6,941 nt of DNA from Rubrivirga sp. (lineage in GTDB: Bacteria; Bacteroidota; Rhodothermia; Rhodothermales; Rubricoccaceae). The translations under genes were made by a program, and so were the position numbers. Below are positions 1 to 5,802 of this stretch, piece after piece. A model generated the notes under the pieces. The model worked only from the letters and a program-made list of their open reading frames with translations, did no database searches and was not told the DNA's origin. Location of the stretch: assembly GCA_012269805.1 (NCBI GenBank), contig JAAXJP010000465.1, positions 1 through 6,941 on the forward strand. The letters are read 5' to 3'. The stretch's first letter is position 1. Each line of letters opens with the position of its first letter.

Positions 1-671
1 ATCACGAGCCCCTGCGCCACGAGCTGGGCCGTCACGAAAAAGAACAGGCCCTCCTCGAACGGGAGCCCAGCCACCTCCCACCCCGTCCGCGTCGCGTCGG
101 TGATGTTCCAGATCCCGAGCCCGATGGCCACCCGGTCGGCGAGGCAGAGGTAGAGCGCCGTCGGGATCACGGCCCACGCCACGAGCCGCCGCCGCGCCCA
201 GATCAGGTGCCCACCCAGCCCCCACATGAGCGCGAGGATCGGAAAGGCCCAGGCCGCGATCAGCCCGAGGTAGAGCCAGTGGCCGCCGTCCACCACGCAC
301 GCCACGCCCAGCAGCGACAGCGCCGCGAACACGGCCGCCCCCACGACGCGCGCCGTCCTGTTCGGGGCCGCCGGCTCGGCCGGCCAGCGCGCCTGGAGGA
401 GACGCACGACGAGCCCCACGATCACGGACTCGATCACGAAGAAGGCGTACTCCTCGACCGGCACGTAGCCGATCGTCGCCCAGACGCGGTCCGGGGGGTA
501 CGTCCACACCTCGTTGGCCACGAGGAAGTTGTCCCAGGGCGTCGTGTAGACGAACGCGATGCCGGTGATGAGCGCGAGCGGCCACCACGGCTCGCGGGTC
601 CGCCCCTGCAGGAGTGCGAGCGCCGCGAGGACCGGGAGGGTAAAGACGAAGTGGAACTGGAGGTAGGTCAC
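1..671 (-). CDS. Lycopene cyclase domain protein (fused CrtYc-CrtYd type), 3' end outside window
   Basis: This is an integral-membrane carotenoid enzyme expected to cyclise the psi ends of lycopene to beta-ionone rings. I translated 223 residues by hand; the frame is open to the window edge. Two tandem copies of the domain are visible. Copy 1 has TPWDN at 44-48 and GYVPVEEYAFF at 68-78. Copy 2 has LGIWNI at 185-190 and LPFEEGLFFF at 203-212. The PWD and paired-Glu (EE, FEE) motifs are hallmarks of the heterodimeric CrtYc/CrtYd family, here fused in one chain as in many Bacteroidota. Hydrophobic stretches around 8-22, 34-43, 75-92, 108-127, 132-152 and 163-178 fit a multi-pass protein. The chosen start is a GTG giving (M)TYLQFHF, which matches the usual family N-terminus; an in-frame TTG at 698 is the alternative. 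No Shine-Dalgarno is seen. Only a few C-terminal residues are probably missing. No other carotenoid gene is visible here. Confidence 0.9.
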   Translation of the reverse strand, partial: MTYLQFHFVFTLPVLAALALLQGRTREPWWPLALITGIAFVYTTPWDNFLVANEVWTYPPDRVWATIGYVPVEEYAFFVIESVIVGLVVRLLQARWPAEPAAPNRTARVVGAAVFAALSLLGVACVVDGGHWLYLGLIAAWAFPILALMWGLGGHLIWARRRLVAWAVIPTALYLCLADRVAIGLGIWNITDATRTGWEVAGLPFEEGLFFFVTAQLVAQGLV

Positions 672-763
672 CGGCGCCGCCGAGGGGGGCGACGCCAACG
701 GCGGCCGGCGCGCGCGGTTGCGGCCCGGCCGGTCGGGTGATCCCGGACTCACGCGCCGGCACC

Positions 764-2404
764 TTACCAGAACAGGCTCACCACGACGACCGTCAGAGCC
801 ACGAGCCCGACCGACTGCCAGCGGTAGTTCTTGTAGAACGGGACGCCCTCGAGCTCGCGGCTCTCGGCGCGGAAGAACGCGGGCGTCCACGTCAGCCCGT
901 CGACCTTCTCGGGCGGCGGGGCCGGCGTCCGCAGGCTGACGACGGTCATGACCCCCATCGCCACGACGAGCAGGATCGGCGCGAGGTAGAGGAAGCTGAT
1001 CCCGAAGATGGGCGCGGCGTAGTCGCCGGTCTGGGCCTGCCAGACGGGCCCGAGGATCAGGAACGCGAGCGCCGTCAGGTGGCCGGCCACCATCCCCGAG
1101 ATCGCGCCCGTCGCCGTGGCGCGCTGCCAGAAGACGCCGAGGATGAAGAGGGCGAGGGCCGGCGGGGCCACGTACGCGAGCGTCGTCTGGAGGTAGCTCC
1201 ACAGCGTGTCGAACCCGAGGATGACCGGGCTCCACGCGATCGCGAACACCATGCACGCGAACGTCACGATCCGCCCGATGCGGACGAGCGCCTTCGGCGA
1301 CGTGTCCGGCCGCCTCCGCTTGATAAAGTCCATCGTCACGAGCGTCGAGGCCGCGTTGAGCGTCGAGTCGACCGACGACATGATGGCGGCGAGCATGGCC
1401 GTGAGCACGAGCGCCCGGAAGCCGCCCGGCAGCAGGTCGAAGAGGAGCGTCGGGAAGACCTGGTCGGCCCGCTCGATGTTGGGGTAGAGGACGCGCGCGA
1501 ACGTCCCCGGCATCACCATCAGGAACAGGATCGGGATCTTGAGGAGGCCGCCGAAGAGGGCGCCCCAGCGGCCGTGGTCGAGGTTCTTGGCCCCGAGCAC
1601 GCGCTGGACCATGAACTGGTTGGTGGTCCAGAAATAGAACCCGAGCAGGAAGACGCCCGTGAACAGGCCGAGCCACGTCATCCCGTTCTCCTGGTACCAC
1701 GGCACGCCGGGCTCCATGTCGAACGACTGGGCGAGCGTGAGCGACTCGGCCGGCGTCACGGCCGTGACCGCCTCCCACCCGCCGATCGCGTTCCAGGCCA
1801 TGATCGAGACCGCGCCCGCGCCGACGAGCAGCAACGTCCCCTGGATGGCGTCGGTGTAGACGACCGCCTTGAGCCCGCCCGCGATCGTGTACGCCCCGGC
1901 CACGAGCGCCAGGATCGTCATCGTGCCCCAGAGCGGGAAGTCCGGGTAGAGGAGCTCGACGACGAGCGCGCCCGCGAAGAGCGCGGCGGCCGTGTCGACG
2001 ACGACGCTCAGGAAGATGCTCATCGCCGAGAAGTACACCCGGCTCCGCCCGTCGAACCGCTTCTCGAGGAACTCGGGCATCGTGTAGATCACGCTCCTCA
2101 CCTAAAAATTAAAAAAAAAAAGCACGAAGACGACGAGCACCATCGCCGCCATCCACTCGTAGTTGAACACGGCCAGCCCGATCCCGCCGTAGGCCTCGCC
2201 CGCCATCCCGATCATCGAGCTCGACGAGAGGTTGCTCGCGAGCAGGCTGATGCCGATGAGCCCCCAGGTCAGCGAGCGGCCCGCGAGGAAGTAGTCCTCG
2301 CCGTCCTCGGTCCGCCGCGAGAAGTAGAGCCCGATCCCGAAGATCACGAGCGCGTAGAGGACGACGGCCGAGATGTCGAGGGGCGTGAGGGCGAACTCGG
2401 GCAT
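764..2404 (-). pseudogene. SSS-family sodium/solute (probably sugar) symporter, interrupted by an in-frame TAG
   Basis: This is a sodium:solute symporter (SSS/SLC5 family) that would import a small solute with Na+ across the inner membrane. Read through the stop, it is 546 codons, close to the characterised galactose symporter vSGLT. From the N-terminus I see ASNLSSSSMIG (56-66), NYEWMAA with Glu83 (81-87), YTMPEFLEKRF (107-117), GGLKAVVYTDAIQ (176-188), WTTNQFMVQRVLGAKN (259-274) and SSVDSTLN (343-350, the expected Na+-site Ser pair). Codon 101 is TAG at 2102-2104. The two halves are in the same frame and join just where homologues read roughly FFLPFYLRS. The start is the ATG at 2404 (MPEFALTP); a GTG at 2458 in the same frame lies inside a palindromic operator and is unlikely. 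A restart at the GTG at 2101 would lack the first two helices. The break is either a true nonsense lesion or a sequence/assembly error. The residue aligning with the vSGLT sugar-binding Gln in TM1 is Ser, so the substrate is uncertain. Confidence 0.85.
2103..2121. other. 19-base all-A/T tract carrying an in-frame stop
   Basis: Nineteen consecutive A/T bases, including an 11-base A homopolymer at 2111-2121, sit inside the GC-rich symporter gene. On the coding strand this reads Phe-Phe-Phe-Asn-Phe-TAG where family members have roughly Phe-Phe-Leu-Pro-Phe-Tyr. The reading frame and apparent length are preserved on both sides. No other A/T run of similar length occurs in the window. A low-quality consensus or contig join is the simplest explanation. 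Confidence 0.9.
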
Positions 2405-2442
2405 GAGGCATTGGGTGGAGACTGCGTGAAGGTACCCGACTT

Positions 2443-2458
2443 GTGAAAGCGTTTCCAC
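2443..2458. promoter_or_regulatory. LacI-family-type palindromic operator upstream of the symporter
   Basis: The 16-mer GTGAAAGCGTTTCCAC matches its own reverse complement at 12 of 16 positions and has a central CG. This is the typical form of LacI/GalR-family operators and of CcpA-type cre sites (TGWNANCGNTNWCA, one mismatch by eye). It ends 38 bases upstream of the proposed symporter ATG at 2404, a suitable place for repression by a sugar-responsive regulator. No LacI-family gene is present in the window, so the regulator is unknown. Confidence 0.6.
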
Positions 2459-2497
2459 TCGGCGCTTTCCAGGACTTCGCCGCCCCCGTGTCCCGCC

Positions 2498-2514
2498 CGA
2501 GGCGGCCCGCCTCG
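2498..2514 (-). terminator. GC-rich hairpin after the ADP-ribosylglycohydrolase gene (weak terminator candidate)
   Basis: A perfect 7-bp inverted repeat (CGAGGCG / CGCCTCG) with a 3-base loop starts 16 bases after the stop codon at 2531. It lies between this gene and the symporter operator, where a transcription end is expected. There is no U tract after the stem, so it is not a canonical intrinsic terminator. In DNA this GC-rich, short hairpins also arise by chance. Confidence 0.35.
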
Positions 2515-2530
2515 ACGGTCCGACCGGTCC

Positions 2531-3634
2531 TCAGCTGGGAGGGTAGCGGTCGTACCACCCGGGCCCTCTCGGCCCGCTGAACCAGTTCATCGTGACGGTT
2601 CGCGCGTCGTGGAGGTCGTCGGCGATCTGGAGGATCACGTCGACCAACTCGACCTCCGTCCGCCAACGCTCTGGGATCGCCTCGACGCCGAGGGCCGCGC
2701 CCATCAGGTTGCCGCAGATCGACCCGGTCGAGTCGCTGTCGCCGTCGTGCGTCACGGCCATCCGGAGGGCTCGCTCGACATCGGTCGGGTGGCGGAGCGC
2801 ACAGAGGGCGGCGACGGCGAGGGCCTCCTCGGCCACCCAGCCCGGCCCCTGTCCCGGCGTCACGGTCCCGAGCGCGTGGACGGCCTCGACCTCGCCGGCG
2901 TCCGAGGCCGCGAGCTGGCGGGCGCGGTCGAGCGCCATCACGGTCTCGCCGCCGCCCGTCACGCGGGCCGCGGCGGCGGCGGCCTCGTCGACGGCCGCGG
3001 CGATCGTCGCCCCCTCGCGCAAGTGACAGATCGCGACCGCGAACGCGCCGGCCGCGACGTAGCCGGTGACGTGCCCGTGCGTCAGCTCCGCGAGATCGCA
3101 CCCGATCCGAAACGCGTGGTCTGTCTTGTCCGTCAGCAGCCCGACCGGCGCCATGCGCATGACGCCGCCGCAGCCCTTCGACTCGTTGTGGAACGGCTGC
3201 TTCGCCCGCCGGACCTCGAGCGCCCGCAGGCACGTCGTGCCCGGCGCCCGACGCGCGTGGAGCTCGGGGACGTCGAAGAGCCAGCTTTTGCCGGTTTGCC
3301 AGAAGGCCGGCCCGTCGTGTGGCCCCGCCTCCTGCGTATCGAGCCACCGGAGGTACGCCCGGAGCACGACGCCTGGGATGGTCACGATGCCCTTCGTGGC
3401 GCCGCGGTGGTAGGCCCGCAGGCAGCCCTCGGCCGTCCACAGCGTCATCTGCGTGTCGTCCGTGACGGCGCCGTGGACGCCGTACGCCTCGCCGATCTCA
3501 CCTGGCCCGCCCGGCCCGTAGCGCTCGACGATCTGGGCGTGGCGGACGAACTCGACGGGGGCCCCGAGCGCGTCGCCCACGGCGCCGCCGAGGAGGCAGC
3601 CGCGGGCGCGGGAGCGGGCGCTCGGCTCAGCCAC
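2531..3634 (-). CDS. ADP-ribosylglycohydrolase family protein (ARH/DraG-like)
   Basis: Members of this family use a binuclear Mg2+ (or Mn2+) centre to remove ADP-ribose from proteins or to cleave related ADP-ribose conjugates in the cytoplasm. The 367-residue protein has the expected order of motifs: GDALG at 20-24, the metal-binding VTDDTQM at 57-63, KGCGGVMR at 153-160, THGH at 185-188, and the C-terminal metal-binding HDGDSDSTGS at 296-305. All acidic ligands appear intact, so it should be active. Its length is normal for the family, and no signal peptide or membrane segment is seen. The start is a GTG only 9 bases after the upstream HiPIP stop codon, which suggests co-transcription. The actual substrate cannot be told from sequence, since the family also includes proteins acting on other ADP-ribosyl or nucleoside compounds. 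No ADP-ribosyltransferase or NAD-processing partner is visible nearby, so this need not be a DraT/DraG pair. Confidence 0.92.
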   Translation of the reverse strand: MAEPSARSRARGCLLGGAVGDALGAPVEFVRHAQIVERYGPGGPGEIGEAYGVHGAVTDDTQMTLWTAEGCLRAYHRGATKGIVTIPGVVLRAYLRWLDTQEAGPHDGPAFWQTGKSWLFDVPELHARRAPGTTCLRALEVRRAKQPFHNESKGCGGVMRMAPVGLLTDKTDHAFRIGCDLAELTHGHVTGYVAAGAFAVAICHLREGATIAAAVDEAAAAAARVTGGGETVMALDRARQLAASDAGEVEAVHALGTVTPGQGPGWVAEEALAVAALCALRHPTDVERALRMAVTHDGDSDSTGSICGNLMGAALGVEAIPERWRTEVELVDVILQIADDLHDARTVTMNWFSGPRGPGWYDRYPPS

Positions 3635-3643
3635 CGGCCTGCG

Positions 3644-3964
3644 CTACGCCGCCATCGCGACCCACGAGCGGCACCAGCCGCCCGGCGCGACCGGGCCCGG
3701 GAACAGCTGGCACCCGCCGCACGGCGAGCCGCCCTCGGGCTGGTTGTAAAACCGGCAGTTGTCGCACCGCTGACCCGGGACCTGCGAGTTGTCGACGTAC
3801 TCGAGGCTCTGGCGCTGCTGGAGCGCCGCGGCATCGAGTTGGTCGTAGCCCGCGCACGAGGCGGCGGTCACGTCGCCGCCGCCGCACGCGGAGAGGAGCG
3901 GCCCGACGCCGAGCACGGCGCCGGCGGAGGCGAGAAAGCGACGACGGGAGACGGAGTCGGACAT
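3644..3964 (-). CDS. High-potential iron-sulfur protein (HiPIP), Tat-exported lipoprotein
   Basis: This small exported [4Fe-4S] electron carrier (106 residues) would shuttle electrons on the outer face of the inner membrane or in the periplasm. Residues 7-9 are Arg-Arg-Arg followed by Phe (SRRRFLAS), a Tat-type signal, which fits export of a folded cluster protein. LLSAC at 23-27 is a lipobox with Cys27 as the probable lipidated residue. The mature part carries CDNC (67-70), CGGCQLFPG (82-90) and GWCRSW (96-101). The likely cluster ligands are Cys67, Cys70, Cys85 and Cys98, matching the HiPIP pattern C-x2-C...C-x-LF-G...GWC-x-x-W. Cys37 and Cys82 are extra and could form a disulfide; this is inference. 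It starts at an ATG 74 bases after the isomerase gene and ends 9 bases before the ADP-ribosylglycohydrolase. No partner reductase or oxidase is visible. Identification is strong despite the small size. Confidence 0.92.
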   Translation of the reverse strand: MSDSVSRRRFLASAGAVLGVGPLLSACGGGDVTAASCAGYDQLDAAALQQRQSLEYVDNSQVPGQRCDNCRFYNQPEGGSPCGGCQLFPGPVAPGGWCRSWVAMAA

Positions 3965-3980
3965 GGGTGCGTGTGGGAGT
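3965..3980 (-). promoter_or_regulatory. C-rich leader directly before the HiPIP start
   Basis: Read on the minus strand, this is ACTCCCAC, one base, then CGCACCC immediately before ATGTC. The same two blocks occur before the isomerase start. There is no purine-rich Shine-Dalgarno, which fits the SD-poor initiation common in Bacteroidota relatives. A role as an untranslated leader or initiation element is inference. Confidence 0.35.
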
Positions 3981-4038
3981 GGTCGGGTAGGTGCCCGTGA
4001 GAACGTACGGCGGAGACGGCGAGGGCCGGCGTCAGGGC

Positions 4039-5052
4039 CTACCCCTCACTGGCCTTCGAGAACTGCTGGTCGAAGACGATGTCGGACGGTGGGAAGTCGA
4101 CGCGCTTGACGAACGCGGCCGCCTCGGCAGCGCCGTGCTCGCGGTCCATCTTCATGTCCTCCCACTCGACCGACAGCGGGCCCTCGTAGCCCACGTCGTT
4201 GAGCGCGCGGATGATCTCCTCGAAGTTGATCTTCCCCCGCCCGAGGCTCCGGAAGTCCCAGCTCCGGCGCGGGTCGCCGAAGTCGGTGTGCCCGCCGAGC
4301 GTGCCCGCCTCGGTGCGGACGTCGGACCACCAGACGTCCTTCATGTGGACGTGGAAGATCCGGTCGCCGTGGTCGCGGATAAAGCGGACGTAGTCGGCGT
4401 TCTGGTAGCCGAAGTGGCTCGGGTCGAAGTTGACGCCGAACGCGGGGTGGCCGCCCATCGCCTCCAGCGCGCGCGCCCAGCTCGGCCCGTCGAACGCGAT
4501 CTCGCTCGGGTGGACCTCCAGGGCGAACCGGACGCCGAGCTCCTGGAAGCGGTCGAGGATCGGCGTCCACCGCTCGGCGGTCTCTTGGAAGCCCGCCTCG
4601 ATGTCCTCGGGCAGGTTCGGCGGCCACGAGTAGAACAGGTGCCAGATGGGCGAGCCCGTGAACCCGGTCACGACGTCCAGCCCCAGCTTGTTCGCCGCCT
4701 CGGCCGTCCGGATCACCTCCTCGGCCGCGCGCTGGCGGACGCCCTCGGGCTCGCCGTCGCCCCACACGTGCGGCGGCACGATGGCCTTGTGCCGGCCGTC
4801 GATGATCTTGTCGGCCACGGCCTGCCCGACGAGGTGGCACGAGATGGCGAACAGGCTCAGCCCGTTGTCGGCCAGCAGCTTCTTCTGCGACGCGGCATAG
4901 CCGTCCTCCTCCAGCACCTTACGGACGTCCATGTGGTCGCCCCAGGTAGCGAGCTCGAGGCCGTCGTAGCCCCAGGACGCGGCCTTGGGCGCGAGCTCGG
5001 CGATGGGCATGTCGGCCCACTGGCCGGTAAAGAGGGTGACGGGACGGGACAT
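4039..5052 (-). CDS. Sugar phosphate isomerase/epimerase-like TIM-barrel protein (AP endonuclease 2 fold)
   Basis: This 337-residue protein has the xylose-isomerase-like TIM barrel of the COG1082-type isomerase/epimerase family. These enzymes isomerise or epimerise sugars, ketoses or inositol derivatives using a divalent metal in the cytoplasm. The metal-site residues can be seen: Glu179 in ALEVHPSE, Asp210 and His213 in [10 protein letters not shown], His234/His236 in FHVHMKD, and Glu296 in LSVEWED. The N-terminus [13 protein letters not shown] at 28-40 is the usual first-barrel region. The ATG at 5052 is chosen because it gives [12 protein letters not shown] directly before the first beta strand; an in-frame extension up to 5166 adds a low-complexity Pro/Ser/Arg stretch and overlaps the HAD gene. 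It follows the HAD gene by 22 bases and belongs with the Gfo/Idh oxidoreductase, a combination typical of sugar or inositol catabolism. The exact substrate is unknown. Confidence 0.9.
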   Translation of the reverse strand: MSRPVTLFTGQWADMPIAELAPKAASWGYDGLELATWGDHMDVRKVLEEDGYAASQKKLLADNGLSLFAISCHLVGQAVADKIIDGRHKAIVPPHVWGDGEPEGVRQRAAEEVIRTAEAANKLGLDVVTGFTGSPIWHLFYSWPPNLPEDIEAGFQETAERWTPILDRFQELGVRFALEVHPSEIAFDGPSWARALEAMGGHPAFGVNFDPSHFGYQNADYVRFIRDHGDRIFHVHMKDVWWSDVRTEAGTLGGHTDFGDPRRSWDFRSLGRGKINFEEIIRALNDVGYEGPLSVEWEDMKMDREHGAAEAAAFVKRVDFPPSDIVFDQQFSKASEG

Positions 5053-5054
5053 GA

Positions 5055-5075
5055 GGGTGCGGGAAGAGTGGGAGT
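5055..5075 (-). promoter_or_regulatory. C-rich leader before the isomerase start
   Basis: Read on the minus strand, this is ACTCCCAC, six bases, then CGCACCC, followed by two bases and ATGTC. It shares both blocks with the leader of the HiPIP gene. Its upstream edge overlaps the stop codon of the HAD gene. Function is unknown; no Shine-Dalgarno is present. Confidence 0.3.
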
Positions 5076-5713
5076 CAGGCCGCCTCGGCGTCATCGACCC
5101 GTGGGTCGACCGGCAGGCCGAGGCGGGCGAGGTCGGCGCGGAGCGCGGCGGGCGTGGTGAAGTCAATCCCGTGGAAGCCGAGCCGCCGGGCCGTCGCGAC
5201 GTTCGGCGCGCTGTCGTCGATGAACACAGCCTCGGCCGGGACGATGCCGAAGTCGTCGGAGAGGTGGGCGAAGATGTCGGCGTCGGGCTTGGCCTTCTCG
5301 ACCTCGCCGGAGACGACGATCCCGTCGAACCAGTCCAAAAAGTCGAACCGCTCGCGAGCGATGGGGAAGGTCTCCGCCGACCAGTTGGTGAGCGCGTAGA
5401 GCGGCGTGCCGGCGTCCCTCAACTCGCGGAGGATCTGGACCGTCCCGTCGATGGCGCCGCCCAGCATATCGGGCCAACGGCTCCACCACGCCTCGATCCA
5501 CTCGGCGTGGTCGGGAAAGCGCTCTTTCCGCTCGGCGATGCCCTCCGCGAACGGCTTGCCCGCGTCGAACTGGTGGTTCCAGCCGGACGTCGCGACGTGC
5601 TCCAAGAAGTGCTCGATCTCGGCCTCCGTCCCGCCCATCTGGCGGTACGCGTAGCGCGGGTCCCAGTCGATGAGGACCCCGCCGAGGTCGAAGACGACGG
5701 TGGTGGGGCGCAT
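5075..5713 (-). CDS. HAD-superfamily (subfamily IA) hydrolase, probable sugar-phosphate phosphatase
   Basis: This 212-residue cytoplasmic HAD hydrolase would dephosphorylate a small phosphorylated metabolite through an aspartyl-phosphate intermediate. Motif I is [12 protein letters not shown] (6-17) with nucleophile Asp9. Motif II is LTNWS with Thr109, motif III is [10 protein letters not shown] with Lys142, and motif IV is VFIDDSAPN with Asp166 and Asp167. The residue two after the nucleophile is Gly instead of the usual second Asp. The same pattern (FDLGNV) occurs in E. coli YihX, a glucose-1-phosphate phosphatase, so this does not argue against activity. Residues 20-90 form the helical cap. 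The ATG at 5713 is chosen because it starts four residues before the first strand; an upstream in-frame TTG at 5734 falls in a repeat. The gene lies between the Gfo/Idh oxidoreductase (72 bases) and the isomerase (22 bases), which suggests an operon for sugar-phosphate conversion. The substrate is not determined. Confidence 0.9.
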   Translation of the reverse strand: MRPTTVVFDLGGVLIDWDPRYAYRQMGGTEAEIEHFLEHVATSGWNHQFDAGKPFAEGIAERKERFPDHAEWIEAWWSRWPDMLGGAIDGTVQILRELRDAGTPLYALTNWSAETFPIARERFDFLDWFDGIVVSGEVEKAKPDADIFAHLSDDFGIVPAEAVFIDDSAPNVATARRLGFHGIDFTTPAALRADLARLGLPVDPRVDDAEAA

Positions 5714-5741
5714 GGGGGATGAGGCAAGAGGCAAGGGGCGG
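5714..5741 (+). repeat. Degenerate heptamer array, left arm of an inverted repeat
   Basis: Four 7-base units can be read on the plus strand: GGGGGAT, GAGGCAA, GAGGCAA, GGGGCGG. The array starts directly upstream of the HAD start codon. Bases 5719-5739 are complementary at 17 of 21 positions to 5769-5789, so the transcript could fold into a long imperfect hairpin with a 29-base loop. Confidence 0.6.
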
Positions 5742-5767
5742 AGAGTCTCACAGGCGGAAAGGAGCCG

Positions 5768-5802
5768 TGCCCCTTTCCTGATGCCTTATGCCCCGTGCCC
5801 CG
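5768..5802 (-). repeat. Degenerate heptamer array, right arm, overlapping the end of the Gfo/Idh gene
   Basis: Five consecutive 7-base units read on the plus strand as TGCCCCT, TTCCTGA, TGCCTTA, TGCCCCG, TGCCCCG. On the minus strand this gives a GGGGCA-type core, in opposite orientation to the array at 5714-5741. The repeat encodes the last residues (GHGA) and the TAA stop of the upstream oxidoreductase. Confidence 0.65.

Noticed and set aside
672..763. Promoter or terminator between the symporter and the lycopene cyclase gene
   Set aside because: The gap is GC-rich with several overlapping CCGG-type palindromes, but no stem followed by a T run and no recognisable promoter boxes could be defended.
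2111..2121. Phase-variable homopolymer switching the symporter on and off
   Set aside because: Both halves are already in the same frame and the block is a stop codon, so adding or losing one A would put the second half out of frame and not restore the protein.
737..2446. Long open frame on the plus strand opposite the symporter
   Set aside because: Its translation is a low-complexity Arg/Asp/Glu/His/Pro mix with no recognisable motif, as expected for an antisense frame in GC-rich DNA. The minus strand carries clear family motifs over the same bases.
2609..4000. Long plus-strand open frame opposite the ADP-ribosylglycohydrolase and HiPIP genes
   Set aside because: It is low-complexity and crosses two well-supported minus-strand genes and their intergenic gap, so it is an antisense shadow.
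3965..4038. Bacteroidota-type promoter (TTTG / TAnnTTTG) before the HiPIP gene
   Set aside because: The best -7-like match on the minus strand, TACGTTCT, has two mismatches and no TTTG box at the right distance upstream.
3991..5160. Plus-strand open frame opposite the isomerase gene
   Set aside because: It is rich in Val, Asp, Arg and Leu with no domain signature; the minus-strand TIM-barrel protein with intact metal ligands explains the region.
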